From NCBI RefSeq assembly GCF_009830125.1, contig NZ_WUPT01000002.1:434001-498000 (forward strand): a DNA stretch of 64,000 nucleotides, given 5' to 3'. This document shows positions 22,408-32,212 of this stretch, piece after piece. This DNA comes from Kangsaoukella pontilimi (lineage in GTDB: Bacteria > Pseudomonadota > Alphaproteobacteria > Rhodobacterales > Rhodobacteraceae). A model generated the notes under the pieces. The model was not told the DNA's origin. It searched no databases and saw only the letters and a program-made list of their open reading frames with translations. The position numbers and the translations under genes were made by a program. Numbering within the stretch: the first letter of the stretch is position 1; every line of letters begins with the position of its first letter.

Positions 22408-23196
22408 ATGCCTTTCACGCTTGCCACATGGAACATAAACTCGGTCCGGCTGCGGGAGGGGCTTGTCCTGAAGTTGCTTCGGGAAGAAGCTCCCGACGTC
22501 CTCTGCCTTCAGGAATGCAAAAGCCCTGTCGAGAAAATCCCGCTCGAGGGATTCCGGGAGTTGGGTTACCAGCACATCGTCGCACGAGGACAGAAGGGCT
22601 ATAACGGCGTCGCGATCCTGTCGAAGCTGCCCTTGGAAGATGCCGGCTCCGAGGACTACGCCCAGCTTGGACATGCTCGCCATGTGGCGGCGCGTCTGGA
22701 AAACGGTGTGACCATCCACAATTTCTACGTGCCTGCCGGCGGCGATGTTCCCGACCGCGAGGCGAACGAGAAATTTGGCCAGAAGCTCGATTATCTGACC
22801 CAGATGCGCGACGCCTTCCACGCCGAGCGGCCCGGCAAATCCATCCTTGTGGGCGACCTGAACATCGCCCCCCGCGAGGATGACGTCTGGAGCCACAAAC
22901 AGCTTCTGAAAGTGGTGAGCCACACCCCTGTCGAAGTCGAGCATCTGGGCGAGACGCAGGATGCGGGCGGCTGGGTCGACGTCACGCGGCAGGATATTCC
23001 CGAGGGCCAACTCTATAGCTGGTGGTCCTATCGCGCCGCGGACTGGGACGCAGCCGACAAGGGGCGCCGGCTGGATCATATCTGGGCCACGCCCGATATC
23101 TCGAACGCCGCCCATGGCAGCCGCGTCCTGCGCGCCGCGCGGGGATGGGAAAGACCCTCCGACCACGCCCCGGTTTTCGCGACATTCGACCTATAG
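22408..23196 (+). CDS. xthA: Exodeoxyribonuclease III
   Basis: This 262-residue AP endonuclease/3'-5' exonuclease acts in base excision repair. Family motifs in order are LATWNINSVRLREG at the N-terminus, CLQECKSP with the metal-binding Glu near 33, YNGVAILSK, VGDLNIAPREDDVW with catalytic Asp/Asn near 150, RRLDHIWATPD and the C-terminal SDHAPVFATFDL with the catalytic His. Length is regular. The start is fixed by LATWNINS at the very N-terminus and a GGAG seven bases upstream, which is inside a stable hairpin (see 22376-22402). Confidence 0.95.
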   Translation: MPFTLATWNINSVRLREGLVLKLLREEAPDVLCLQECKSPVEKIPLEGFRELGYQHIVARGQKGYNGVAILSKLPLEDAGSEDYAQLGHARHVAARLENGVTIHNFYVPAGGDVPDREANEKFGQKLDYLTQMRDAFHAERPGKSILVGDLNIAPREDDVWSHKQLLKVVSHTPVEVEHLGETQDAGGWVDVTRQDIPEGQLYSWWSYRAADWDAADKGRRLDHIWATPDISNAAHGSRVLRAARGWERPSDHAPVFATFDL

Positions 23197-23271
23197 CGCA
23201 GGGGGCTGCCCCTTGGTCTTTCGGCGTCAATACGCATATAAGCCAAAACAACGCTATATCCGGGGTGACCC

Positions 23272-24192
23272 ATGTTTGAGCTTAATCCGAACGGCGCCAG
23301 TGCGCCGGCAAACGATCTGATCAAGGACGTCTCCGAGGCCACTTTCATGGCCGATGTGGTCGAGGCCAGCCGCGAAGTGCCGGTCATCGTCGATTTCTGG
23401 GCGCCGTGGTGCGGCCCCTGCCGCCAGCTGACACCGGCGCTTGAAAAGGCCGTGACGGATGCCGGCGGCAAGGTGAAGCTGGTCAAGGTCAACGTGGATG
23501 AGAACCAGGCCATCGCCGGTCAGCTTCGCATCCAGTCCATTCCCACCGTCTACGCCTTCTGGCAGGGCCAGCCGGTGGATGGCTTTCAGGGTGCGGTGCC
23601 TGGATCGGAACTCAAGTCCTTCATCGACCGCCTGATTGCCCTTGGCGGCGAAGGTGGGGAGGGCGACGGCCTTGGTGAGGCGCTGGCTGCGGCCGAGGAA
23701 ATGCTGGAGCAGGGCGCCGTGGCCGATGCCGCACAGATCTTCTCGGCGGTTCTTCAGGAAGATGCGTCGAATGCGGCCGCCTATGCGGGTCTCGCCCGCG
23801 CGCATATCGCCATGGACCAGGTGGATCAGGCGGTTCAGGTGCTGAACACCGTGCCTGAGGACAAGGCGAACGCACCCGAGATCGAAGCGGTGCGTGCACA
23901 GATCGCGCTTCTGAAACAGGCCGAAGCCGCCGGTCCCGTGGCCGAGCTTCGCGCGAAGGTCGAGGCCGACCCGTCCGATCACCAGGCGCGTTTCGATCTG
24001 GCGCAGGCGCTTTATGCCAATGGCGATGCGGCGGCAGCGGTGGACGAATTGCTCGATCTGTTCCGGCGTGACCGCGAGTGGAACGAAGAGGCCGCCAAGA
24101 CGCAGCTTTTCACAATTTTCGACGCGCTGAAGCCGAATGACCCGGTTGTTCTGAATGGGCGCCGGAAGCTGTCGTCGATCATATTTGCCTGA
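23272..24192 (+). CDS. cnoX: Thioredoxin-TPR co-chaperone CnoX (YbbN)
   Basis: The protein is 306 residues. Residues about 20-125 are a thioredoxin domain with a complete active site WAPWCGPCRQL (Cys47, Cys50); the rest is alpha-helical tetratricopeptide-like repeats (AAAYAGLARAHIAMDQVDQAVQVLN; DHQARFDLAQALYANGDAAAAVDELLDL). This is the YbbN/CnoX layout, a holdase that protects proteins from oxidative aggregation and passes them to GroEL. E. coli CnoX lacks the first cysteine, whereas this one keeps CGPC and so could also reduce disulfides. It heads a run with the LON-domain protein and the Trm112-like protein. Confidence 0.92.
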   Translation: MFELNPNGASAPANDLIKDVSEATFMADVVEASREVPVIVDFWAPWCGPCRQLTPALEKAVTDAGGKVKLVKVNVDENQAIAGQLRIQSIPTVYAFWQGQPVDGFQGAVPGSELKSFIDRLIALGGEGGEGDGLGEALAAAEEMLEQGAVADAAQIFSAVLQEDASNAAAYAGLARAHIAMDQVDQAVQVLNTVPEDKANAPEIEAVRAQIALLKQAEAAGPVAELRAKVEADPSDHQARFDLAQALYANGDAAAAVDELLDLFRRDREWNEEAAKTQLFTIFDALKPNDPVVLNGRRKLSSIIFA

Positions 24193-24210
24193 CGGGTGGG
24201 GTCGGACTAG

Positions 24211-24864
24211 GTGACGCAGATGATCTCAGCCGCCGACCTGCCCGAAACGATCCCCGTCTTTCCATTGCCGGGTGCGCTGCTTCTGCCGCGCGCCCGGTTG
24301 CCGCTGCACATTTTCGAGCCGCGTTATCTGGCGATGCTCGATGATGCTCTGAAATCCCCGCAGCGCCTGATCGGGATGATCCAACCGCGGGACGGATCGC
24401 GGGAGGGGGCACCGTCACTCCATGCCATAGGGTGTGCGGGCCGAGTCACGGCCTTTTCCGAGACCGAGGATGGCCGCTACATGATCACATTGAGCGGTGT
24501 CTCGCGTTTCCGCGTCGTGCAAGAGGTTGACGGGTTCACGCCCTACCGCCGCTGTGCGGTGAACTGGGACAGTTTTTCGCGAGACACCGGCGCGGTTGAG
24601 CACGATCCCGGGTTCAACCGGGACAGTTTCTTCCGCCTTCTGGGGCGTTACTTCGAATCCGAAGGGCTGCAAACCGACTGGGACTCGCTGAAGGATGCCG
24701 AGGACGAGCTTCTGCTGAACTCGCTCTCCATGCTCTGCCCGTTCGAGCCTGAGGACAAACAGGCGCTTCTCGAAGCGCCATCCCTGAGCACACGGCGCGA
24801 GACGCTGGTGACCCTGCTGGAATTCGCACTTCGCTCCGGCGGGCAGGACGAGACGATGCAATGA
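24211..24864 (+). CDS. LON substrate-binding-domain protein
   Basis: This 217-residue cytoplasmic protein consists only of the LON N-terminal (PUA-like) domain: [75 protein letters not shown]. There is no AAA+ or protease part. Stand-alone LON-N proteins are thought to bind unfolded or selected proteins, but the role is not proven. Start is the GTG at 24211 or the ATG at 24220. It follows cnoX by 18 bases and overlaps the next gene (ATGA), which suggests a shared protein-quality context. Confidence 0.88.
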   Translation: MTQMISAADLPETIPVFPLPGALLLPRARLPLHIFEPRYLAMLDDALKSPQRLIGMIQPRDGSREGAPSLHAIGCAGRVTAFSETEDGRYMITLSGVSRFRVVQEVDGFTPYRRCAVNWDSFSRDTGAVEHDPGFNRDSFFRLLGRYFESEGLQTDWDSLKDAEDELLLNSLSMLCPFEPEDKQALLEAPSLSTRRETLVTLLEFALRSGGQDETMQ

Positions 24865-25040
24865 GTGAACCGGAATTCGACCGCCGAATGCTCGAGGCTC
24901 TGGTTTGCCCCGAGACCCGTGCGCCGCTCAGCTATGACGCCAAGGCGCAGGAACTGATCTCGAAAGCCGCGCATCTGGCGTATCCGATCCGGAACGGTAT
25001 CCCGATCATGCTGGTCGATGAGGCCCGAAAGCTCGACTGA
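24861..25040 (+). CDS. Trm112-like protein (small)
   Basis: This 59-residue protein ([20 protein letters not shown]...) follows the Trm112/YcaR pattern: [39 protein letters not shown]. Only one of the cysteines of zinc-binding family members is present, as in many proteobacterial YcaR proteins. The family includes activators of methyltransferases, but the bacterial partner is unknown. The start overlaps the stop of the LON-domain gene (ATGA), implying translational coupling. Confidence 0.85.
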   Translation: MSEPEFDRRMLEALVCPETRAPLSYDAKAQELISKAAHLAYPIRNGIPIMLVDEARKLD

Positions 25041-25059
25041 CCTGAGGTTTCGTTTTCGC

Positions 25060-25135
25060 CCGGCTTCGCCGGTCGATCCGCCGGGGGAGCTCTGCTCCCC
25101 CGGACCCCCTCGGGATATTTCGAACAGGCGAAGGC
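25060..25135 (+). repeat. Extragenic 3' element, type A copy 3
   Basis: CCGGC-TTC-GCCGG (25060-25072) and GGGGGAG-CTCTG-CTCCCCC-like hairpins precede the tail CGGGATATTTCGAACAGGCG (25111-25130). It follows the Trm112-like gene and faces copy 4. Confidence 0.7.
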
Positions 25136-25160
25136 CAATGACAATTTTAGTCAAATTTTC

Positions 25161-25209
25161 GCTTCTTCTGTTCTGAAATACTCCGGGGAGCGCGAGGGGC
25201 TGGCCCCTC
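25161..25209 (-). repeat. Extragenic 3' element, type A copy 4
   Basis: On the minus strand GAGGGGC-CA-GCCCCTC (25194-25209) is followed by CCCCGGAGTATTTCAGAACA and then GAAGAAGC. It is oriented with the ubiH-like gene, which is transcribed towards it, and converges with copy 3. Confidence 0.7.
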
Positions 25210-25227
25210 GCACGCGCTGCGGTGATG

Positions 25228-26451
25228 TCAAAGCGGGCGGCCCTGGGCGAGGCGCGGCAGGTCGCCGGTCAGCCCTGCGGCTTCGCGAATGAAGCTACGG
25301 CGCAGTCTCGGCAGCGCATTGGTCGCGCCGAGGCCCAGATCACGGACCATCCGTAGGACAGGGTTGTCGTTCGAGAACAAACGGTTGAACGTATCCGTGG
25401 CAAGCGCGAGCGTCGCCGCGTCGAAGCGGCGCCAGCGCTCATAGCGTTCGAGCACATCCAGTCGGCCCACATCCTCGCCCCGGCGGCGTGCCTCGGTCAG
25501 GACTTCGGCGAGCGCGGCCACGTCCTTCAGTCCCGCGTTCAGGCCTTGTCCGGCAATCGGATGCACGGCGTGGGCGGCATCGCCCAGAAGCGCGACGCGG
25601 GGCGCCACGAAGTGATGTGCGAAGGAGAGGCCCAGCGGATAGGTGAAGCGCCTGCCCGCCAAGCTGATCTCGCCCAGAAAATCGCCGAACCGGGGGCGAA
25701 GCTCGTCCAGATATCCGGCATCGTCGAGCGCCTGGATCTCTGACGCGCGGTCGGTCGTTTCGGTCCAGACGATGGAAGACCGGTCACCCGCAAGCGGAAG
25801 GATTGCCAGCGGACCGGCGGGCATGAAGAACTGATGTGCGGTTCCCTTATGGCTCCGCTCATGAGCCACGGCGCAGACAAGCGCCGTCTGCCCGTAGTCC
25901 CACCGCATATGGCGTATTCCGGCGCGGGCCGCCGTGCCGCTCATCCGGCCATCGCACCCGACAAGGACGCCTGCAGCAAGCCGCGCACCGTCGTCCAGTG
26001 TTGCGGCGATCCCGCTTTCACTTGGCTCCTGCGCCACAATGCGCCGACCATCGAGCTGCCGGACGCCTGCATCTGACAACGCGTCGATAATGGCCGGGCG
26101 CAGATGGCGGTCTTCGACCATGTAGCCCATCGGGCCTTCTTCGATCTCGGCGTGGTCGAAATGCAGGACGAAGGGCGACGGGCCTTCGCCCGCGCGCCCG
26201 TCGGTGACCTTGATATCCAGGATCGGTCCTGCGCGATCTTTCAGACCCTCCCAAAGGCCTAGCCCCGCCAGGACTCGCTGCGACAGGATTGACAGTGCAT
26301 AGCCCCGCCCGTCGAAAGCGTCGTCGGCGCGCGCGGCAGCGGGGGCGGGATCGACCAGCGTCACGTCGAAACCGCCGGAGGCCAGCGCCAGCGCCAACGT
26401 TGTACCGTTCAGGCCTCCGCCCGCGATGAGGATATCGGTATCAAGACCCAT
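25228..26451 (-). CDS. ubiH: FAD-dependent ubiquinone hydroxylase, UbiH/UbiF/VisC family
   Basis: This 407-residue flavin monooxygenase has the dinucleotide-binding motif ILIAGGGLNGTTLALALASGGFDVTLVD (residues 7-34), the DG motif LVGCDGRMS near 150 and the second FAD motif ALLGDAAHAVHPIAGQGLNAGLKD near 285. These define the UbiH/UbiF/VisC family of ubiquinone ring hydroxylases; which ring position it acts on cannot be told. The ATG at 26451 (MGLDTDILIAGGG) sets the FAD motif at the N-terminus; the longer open frame to 26907 is antisense to the amidase. Confidence 0.88.
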   Translation of the reverse strand: MGLDTDILIAGGGLNGTTLALALASGGFDVTLVDPAPAAARADDAFDGRGYALSILSQRVLAGLGLWEGLKDRAGPILDIKVTDGRAGEGPSPFVLHFDHAEIEEGPMGYMVEDRHLRPAIIDALSDAGVRQLDGRRIVAQEPSESGIAATLDDGARLAAGVLVGCDGRMSGTAARAGIRHMRWDYGQTALVCAVAHERSHKGTAHQFFMPAGPLAILPLAGDRSSIVWTETTDRASEIQALDDAGYLDELRPRFGDFLGEISLAGRRFTYPLGLSFAHHFVAPRVALLGDAAHAVHPIAGQGLNAGLKDVAALAEVLTEARRRGEDVGRLDVLERYERWRRFDAATLALATDTFNRLFSNDNPVLRMVRDLGLGATNALPRLRRSFIREAAGLTGDLPRLAQGRPL

Positions 26452-26535
26452 GGGCCGAGATATGCGCCTTCGGTCGGGATTGTCCATGTGCCGCCTTGCC
26501 GCTACCGTCTGGCGTGCAACGCAAAGGGGGTGTCC

Positions 26536-27858
26536 GTGAGCGACTGGTTGATGATGAGCGCGGCGGCGCTTGGCCGTGGGATCGGTGACGGGTCGATCGA
26601 CCCTCGTGACCTGACAGAGGCCTTTCTCGACGCGATCGACCGCCACCCTCATAGCCCCCGTATCTATGCCCGTGTCACGGAGGAGCGTGCGCGGGCCGAG
26701 GCTGCCGCCGCGGCAGAGCGTGCGCGGCTTGGCGTCCGGCGCGGGCTGCTGGACGGGGTACCGATCAGTTGGAAAGATCTCTTCGACAGCGCAGGCACCG
26801 AGACGGCGTCGGGCTCGGCCCTGCTGGCCGGACGGGTGCCCGAGCAGGATGCGCGGGTGCTGGCCCAGGCGACGCACGCAGGCCTTGTCTGTCTCGGCAA
26901 GACACACATGACCGAACTGGCCTTTTCGGGTCTGGGCGCCAATCCGATCACCGCCTCGCCGCCCAATGTGAACGATGAAGAGCGCGTGTCGGGCGGGTCG
27001 TCTTCGGGCGCGGCCACCTCGGTGGCATTCGGGCTGGCGGCGGCAGGGATCGGGTCGGACACCGGCGGGTCTGTGCGCACGCCGTCCGCCTGGAACGACC
27101 TCGTGGGGCTGAAAACCGTGGCGGGGCGGCTGTCGCTTGATGGTGTCGTGCCGCTATGCCCGCGCTTCGATACGGTGGGCCCGCTCTGCCGGACGGTCGA
27201 GGACGCCGCGCTATTGCTGGCGGCGATGGAGGGCGGGCAGGCGCCGTCGCTCGACGGGGCAACCCTCGATGGTGCGCGGCTGGCAGTCTTGGAGACGTCG
27301 GCCTTCGACAACATCCGCGCGCCTGTTGATAAGGGGTTTGACGAGGCCGTGGCGCGGCTGGAAGACGCTGGCGCAGTGATTAACCGCATTCGCGTGCCAG
27401 AGGTCGAAGAGGCGATGTCGATGGCCGGAATCCTTTTCGCGCCAGAGGCTTATGCGACATGGGGCGAAGCGATCGAGGCGGAGCCGGACAAGATGTTCCC
27501 CCCTGTCCGCGAGCGGTTTCGGGGCGGCAAGGCGGTGGCGGCGCATGTTTATATCGCCGGATGGCAAAAGCTGGAGCGGCTGCGGGCCGCCTATCGCGAT
27601 GCGACCGCCGCCTATGATGCGGTGATCATCCCCACCGTGCCGATCACCCCGCCAAAGCTGGCCGAGGTTCTGGCGGATGAGGCGCATTTCGCGGCCGAGA
27701 ATCTTCTGGCGCTTCAGAATACGCGGATCGGCAACCTGATGGGACTGGCAGGGCTGACGCTGCCCACCGGCGTGCGGTCCGTCGGCATCCTATTCCAGGG
27801 ACTGTCGGAAGAGAGGTTGCTCAGGCTGGGCGTCGCCGCGGAGCGCGCCTTGAAATAG
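26536..27858 (+). CDS. Amidase of the GatA/amidase-signature family
   Basis: This 440-residue enzyme has a complete Ser-cisSer-Lys triad: Lys80 in PISWKDLFD, the serines of GGSSSGAA near 155 and the nucleophile near Ser179 in GSDTGGSVRTP. It is an amidase-signature hydrolase; physiological substrates range from Gln-tRNA to small amides, and gatB or gatC are not adjacent, so it is probably a general amidase. I take the GTG at 26536 as start because AAAGGGGG lies just before it and it matches the usual N-terminus. It is divergent from the ubiH-like gene. Confidence 0.88.
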   Translation: MSDWLMMSAAALGRGIGDGSIDPRDLTEAFLDAIDRHPHSPRIYARVTEERARAEAAAAAERARLGVRRGLLDGVPISWKDLFDSAGTETASGSALLAGRVPEQDARVLAQATHAGLVCLGKTHMTELAFSGLGANPITASPPNVNDEERVSGGSSSGAATSVAFGLAAAGIGSDTGGSVRTPSAWNDLVGLKTVAGRLSLDGVVPLCPRFDTVGPLCRTVEDAALLLAAMEGGQAPSLDGATLDGARLAVLETSAFDNIRAPVDKGFDEAVARLEDAGAVINRIRVPEVEEAMSMAGILFAPEAYATWGEAIEAEPDKMFPPVRERFRGGKAVAAHVYIAGWQKLERLRAAYRDATAAYDAVIIPTVPITPPKLAEVLADEAHFAAENLLALQNTRIGNLMGLAGLTLPTGVRSVGILFQGLSEERLLRLGVAAERALK

Positions 27859-28027
27859 ACCCGGCGGACCGCGCTTTGGAGCAAGACGCAGCAGAACGCG
27901 CGCTGGCCTAAAAGCCACATTTTCCGGCCCCGCCCGGTCCTTGGACGGTTTTTCCCGTGGACCCAGCCGCGGGCACTGGTCTAAGCTGATGAAAACGGGG
28001 CGAAACGACCCCGATCTTGAGGCAGTC

Positions 28028-29209
28028 ATGGTGTTTCCCGAGCGGTTTTCGAACCTGCCCGAATATGCATTTCCGCGCCTGCGCGCGCTTCTCGACGCTC
28101 ATGCGCCGGGCGGTGAGGTTCTGCATATGACCATCGGCGAGCCGCGCCACGCCTGGCCCGATTTCGTGACCGAGATCATCGCGGCGGAAGCTGCGGGTTT
28201 TGGCAAATATCCCCCGAATGAAGGCACGCCCGAGCTTCTTCAGGCAATCGCGGACTGGGTGAAGCGGCGCTATGACGTCACGCTTGACCCTGCGCGGCAG
28301 ATCATGGCGCTGAACGGCACACGCGAGGGGCTGTTCAACGCCGCGCTGGCGCTTTCGCCCGAGACGAAGGGGGGCAAGCCGCCGGTCGTCCTGACGCCGA
28401 ACCCGTTCTATCAGGTCTATGCCGTGGCCGCGCAGGCCGTTGGGGCCACCCCGGTCTTTGTGCCGGCCACTGCCGCGACCGGGTTTCTGCCTGACTATAC
28501 CGCGCTGCCCACCGACACGCTGGACCGGGTGACGATCGCCTATTTGTGCTCACCGTCGAACCCGCAGGGTGCCGTGGCCGATCGCGCCTATTGGCAGGAC
28601 CTGATCGCTCTGGCCGAGCGTCATGATTTCCGCGTTTTTGCGGATGAATGCTACTCCGAGGTTTACAGGGACACGCCCCCGGTCGGCGCGCTCGAGGTTG
28701 CCACCCAGATGGGTGCCGACCCCGAGCGCGTCGTGATCTTTCATTCGCTGTCCAAGCGGTCGAACCTGCCCGGCCTGCGGGCGGGGTTCGTCGCCGGCGG
28801 TCCAGAGAGCATCCGGCATATCCGGCAGCTACGGAACTATGCCGGTGCGCCGCTGCCGTTGCCGATCCAGCGTGCGGCGGAAAAGGTGTGGGCGGACGAG
28901 GAACACGTTCGGGCCAGCCGCGCGCGGTATGTCGTCAAGTACGACATCGCGGATCGGGTCTTCGAGGGCATCGACGGCTGCGCCGCGCCGAAGGCGGGCT
29001 TTTTCCTGTGGTTGCCAGTCGAGGATGGCGAGGCCTCCGCGCTCCGGCTCTGGCAGGAGACGGGCGTGCGTGTGTTGCCGGGCGCCTATCTGTCCCGTGA
29101 CACCGATACAGGGAACCCCGGCAAGGGATTTATAAGAGTGGCCCTCGTGGCCGATGAGGACGAGATGCAGCGCGGTCTGGAACGGATCCGCGACTGCCTA
29201 TTCAGGTGA
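28028..29209 (+). CDS. dapC: Succinyldiaminopimelate aminotransferase-like class I/II aminotransferase
   Basis: This 393-residue PLP enzyme has IGEPRHAWPDFV near residue 37, YPPNEGTPELLQAIADWVKRRY, NPFYQVYAVAAQA, YLCSPSNPQGAVA, DECYSEVY and the lysine motif HSLSKRSNLPGLRAGF near 245. In Alphaproteobacteria this subgroup is usually annotated DapC, which makes N-succinyl-LL-diaminopimelate for lysine and peptidoglycan. The substrate is inferred from that. The ATG at 28028 (MVFPERFSNLPEYAFPRLR) has GAGG at a good distance; an in-frame ATG at 27989 would add 13 residues. It is 12 bases upstream of ftsK. Confidence 0.8.
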   Translation: MVFPERFSNLPEYAFPRLRALLDAHAPGGEVLHMTIGEPRHAWPDFVTEIIAAEAAGFGKYPPNEGTPELLQAIADWVKRRYDVTLDPARQIMALNGTREGLFNAALALSPETKGGKPPVVLTPNPFYQVYAVAAQAVGATPVFVPATAATGFLPDYTALPTDTLDRVTIAYLCSPSNPQGAVADRAYWQDLIALAERHDFRVFADECYSEVYRDTPPVGALEVATQMGADPERVVIFHSLSKRSNLPGLRAGFVAGGPESIRHIRQLRNYAGAPLPLPIQRAAEKVWADEEHVRASRARYVVKYDIADRVFEGIDGCAAPKAGFFLWLPVEDGEASALRLWQETGVRVLPGAYLSRDTDTGNPGKGFIRVALVADEDEMQRGLERIRDCLFR

Positions 29210-29221
29210 GGACGAGCACTT

Positions 29222-31993
29222 ATGGCGTATCAGGCAAGACACCGCGACCCCCTGTTTGACAGCGACACCCAGGCGATCATCGAGCGCCGGGGCAAGGAGC
29301 TTCTGGGGCTTACCCTGCTTGGGCTGGCCGTGGTGTTTGCCATGATCCTCGGCTCGTATTCGCCGGATGACCCGAACTGGCTGAACGCCACAGATCAGCC
29401 CGCGCGGAACCTGATGGGACCGCTGGGCGCGGCCATCGCGTCGCCGCTTTACGTGATCGCGGGCTATGGTGCCTGGGGGCTTGTGGCGGTGTTCGGGGTC
29501 TGGGGCCTTCGGTTTCTGTTCCATGTGGGCGAAGAGGGCGCGCTTGGCCGACTGATTTTTGCGCCCATCGGCGTGGCTTTGGTGTCTGTCTATGCGTCGA
29601 CCCATGTGCCGGCTGCGGACTGGGCGCATTCCTTCGGACTGGGCGGGCTGTTCGGGGACACGATTCTCGGTGCGCTTCTGGGTGTGCTGCCGGTCTCGGC
29701 GGCCTTCGGTCTGAAGGCGCTGGCGCTGGCGCTGTTTGCCGGTGGCGTTGCCATGAGCCTGTTCGTTCTGGGCTTCACCCGTGCCGAATTGAGCGCGGCA
29801 GGCCGGTATCTTTTGGGGGGCGTGATCCTGGCCTATGACACGGCGCTGCGCGCCTTTGGCTGGGGCGCGCGCGAAGGCTGGGCGCAGGCGCGTGCCGTCG
29901 CCTCGCGCCGGAGGGATGCCCGTGTTCAGGCCCGACAAGAGCCCATGCCCGAAGTCGACGGCGGCGAAGTAAGCCCCGCCGTTCTGCGCGCCACCCGCGC
30001 CTATCGCGAGCGCAAGGCGGATCAGCCTCAGGGCGGACTTCTGGGGCGGATCAGCGCGATGGTGCAGAAGAACCACGATGACGATGCTGATGATCTTGCC
30101 CTGATCGAGGATGATCAGCCGCGCGACCGGATCAGCGCGCGGATCGCCGATGCCGTGCAAAGCCGGGTGCGCCGGCCCGAGGGGCTGCGCGCCGAACCGC
30201 CGTTGCAGGCGGGTGTGACCGCCACGGTCGCCGCGACTGCAGAGCCGCGCGTGACGATGCTGGGCGCGGATGGGGCGCTGTCGGACTACTCCGCCTTCGA
30301 CCGTGGCCTGACGATGCCCGAGCCTGAACTGGTGGCTGAGCCGCATCAGCCGACCGGCTTCCGTTCGAGCCGCATAGAGACGCCCGAGCCGAAGGCCGTG
30401 GTGCAGCATGGCACGAAGAAACCCGCGCCCTCGCGCCGTGCGCGGGCCGAAGCACAGCCGTCGCTTTTCGATGAGGGCAGCGATTTCGAACTGCCGCCGC
30501 TTAGCCTGCTGAGCGACCCCGGCAGCATCGAGCGACATCACCTGTCGGATGCGGCGCTGGAAGAAAACGCGCGGATGCTGGAAAGCGTTCTGGACGACTA
30601 TGGCGTCAAGGGCGAGATCGTCAGTGTCCGGCCCGGCCCGGTCGTGACCATGTACGAGCTGGAACCCGCACCCGGTCTGAAGGCGAGCAGGGTGATCGGC
30701 TTGTCCGATGATATCGCCCGTTCGATGTCGGCCCTGTCGGCGCGCGTGTCGACGGTTCCGGGCCGTTCCGTCATCGGGATCGAACTGCCCAACGAGAACC
30801 GCGAAAAAGTCGTGCTGCGTGAAATCCTCGCCGCGCGGGATTATGGCGATGGCAACCATCGCCTGCCGCTGGCGCTGGGCAAGAATATTGGCGGCGATCC
30901 GGTGATCGCGAACCTTGCCAAGATGCCCCACCTTCTGATCGCGGGGACCACGGGGTCGGGCAAGTCGGTGGCGATCAACACGATGATCCTGTCGCTGCTC
31001 TACAAGCTGACGCCCGAAGAATGCCGGTTGATCATGATCGACCCGAAGATGCTGGAACTTTCCGTCTATGACGGCATCCCGCATCTGCTGTCGCCCGTGG
31101 TGACCGATCCGAAAAAGGCGGTCGTGGCACTCAAATGGGTCGTCGGCGAGATGGAGGAACGCTATCGCCGCATGTCGAAGATGGGCGTGCGCAACATCGA
31201 GGGCTTCAACGGCCGGGTGCGCGACGCGCTGAAGAAGGGCGAGATGTTCAGCCGCACGGTTCAGACCGGCTTCGACGAGGAAACCGGCGAGCCGATCTTC
31301 GAGACCGAGGAATTCGCGCCCGAGACGCTTCCTTATATCGTGGTCATCGTCGACGAGATGGCCGACCTGATGATGGTGGCGGGGAAAGAGATCGAAGCCT
31401 GTATCCAGCGTCTGGCGCAGATGGCGCGGGCATCCGGTATCCACCTGATCATGGCCACGCAGCGCCCCTCGGTCGATGTCATCACCGGCACGATCAAGGC
31501 CAACTTCCCGACGCGGATCAGCTTTCAGGTGACCTCGAAGGTCGACAGCCGCACGATCCTCGGCGAGATGGGCGCCGAGCAGCTTCTGGGCATGGGCGAC
31601 ATGCTGTATATGGCGGGCGGCGCCAAGATCACCCGCGTCCACGGGCCTTTCGTCTCGGACGAGGAGGTCGAGGAGATCGTGAACCACCTGAAGAGCTTCG
31701 GGGCGCCGGAGTATGTCTCGGGCGTCCAGGAGGGACCCGATGAGGAGGCGTCGTCGGATATCGACATGGTGCTGGGCCTAGGCGGCAACACCGATGGCGA
31801 GGATGCGCTTTACGATCAGGCCGTCGCCATTGTGATCAAGGATCGGAAGTGCTCGACCTCATACATCCAGCGGAAGCTGGCCATCGGCTATAACAAGGCC
31901 GCGCGGCTGGTCGAGCAGATGGAAGAGAACGGCCTCGTCAGCCCCGCGAACCACGTGGGCAAGCGCGAAATCCTGGTGCCCGAGCCGCAATAG
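29222..31993 (+). CDS. ftsK: DNA translocase FtsK
   Basis: This 923-residue protein pumps DNA at the septum and activates XerCD recombination. The first about 190 residues hold four membrane helices ([39 protein letters not shown]; and two more). A linker of about 230 residues rich in Arg, Ala and Pro follows. The motor has Walker [13 protein letters not shown] near 575 and Walker [13 protein letters not shown] near 708. The C-terminal gamma winged helix ([43 protein letters not shown]) reads KOPS sequences. All parts are present. It follows the aminotransferase by 12 bases and ends before a run of four hairpins (32003-32084). Confidence 0.97.
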   Translation: MAYQARHRDPLFDSDTQAIIERRGKELLGLTLLGLAVVFAMILGSYSPDDPNWLNATDQPARNLMGPLGAAIASPLYVIAGYGAWGLVAVFGVWGLRFLFHVGEEGALGRLIFAPIGVALVSVYASTHVPAADWAHSFGLGGLFGDTILGALLGVLPVSAAFGLKALALALFAGGVAMSLFVLGFTRAELSAAGRYLLGGVILAYDTALRAFGWGAREGWAQARAVASRRRDARVQARQEPMPEVDGGEVSPAVLRATRAYRERKADQPQGGLLGRISAMVQKNHDDDADDLALIEDDQPRDRISARIADAVQSRVRRPEGLRAEPPLQAGVTATVAATAEPRVTMLGADGALSDYSAFDRGLTMPEPELVAEPHQPTGFRSSRIETPEPKAVVQHGTKKPAPSRRARAEAQPSLFDEGSDFELPPLSLLSDPGSIERHHLSDAALEENARMLESVLDDYGVKGEIVSVRPGPVVTMYELEPAPGLKASRVIGLSDDIARSMSALSARVSTVPGRSVIGIELPNENREKVVLREILAARDYGDGNHRLPLALGKNIGGDPVIANLAKMPHLLIAGTTGSGKSVAINTMILSLLYKLTPEECRLIMIDPKMLELSVYDGIPHLLSPVVTDPKKAVVALKWVVGEMEERYRRMSKMGVRNIEGFNGRVRDALKKGEMFSRTVQTGFDEETGEPIFETEEFAPETLPYIVVIVDEMADLMMVAGKEIEACIQRLAQMARASGIHLIMATQRPSVDVITGTIKANFPTRISFQVTSKVDSRTILGEMGAEQLLGMGDMLYMAGGAKITRVHGPFVSDEEVEEIVNHLKSFGAPEYVSGVQEGPDEEASSDIDMVLGLGGNTDGEDALYDQAVAIVIKDRKCSTSYIQRKLAIGYNKAARLVEQMEENGLVSPANHVGKREILVPEPQ

Positions 31994-32002
31994 GTTTTGC
32001 GC

Positions 32003-32118
32003 CCGGCTTCGCCGGTCGCGGTGGGCGGACGCGTGACGCGTCCGCCGTCAGGGGCGCTGCCCCTCTTCGGCCCCTTGGGCCGAATTCACCCCGGGATATT
32101 TTCGGGCCGATAATGAAG
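32003..32118 (+). repeat. Extragenic 3' element, type A copy 5, with four tandem hairpins
   Basis: Four perfect hairpins follow ftsK: CCGGC-TTC-GCCGG (32003-32015), GGCGGACGCG-TGA-CGCGTCCGCC (32024-32046), AGGGGC-GCT-GCCCCT (32050-32064) and TTCGGCCC-CTT-GGGCCGAA (32066-32084). The type A tail CACCCCGGGATATTTTC follows. The whole is the longest element of the family in the window. Confidence 0.75.
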
Positions 32119-32212
32119 GCGGTTATCCGCCTGCGGGGGCGTGTTATCGCCTATCGCTGGCGGTGATGGCATGAGATGCCTATATCGGCCCGGAACGGTA
32201 AAGGTATGCGTG

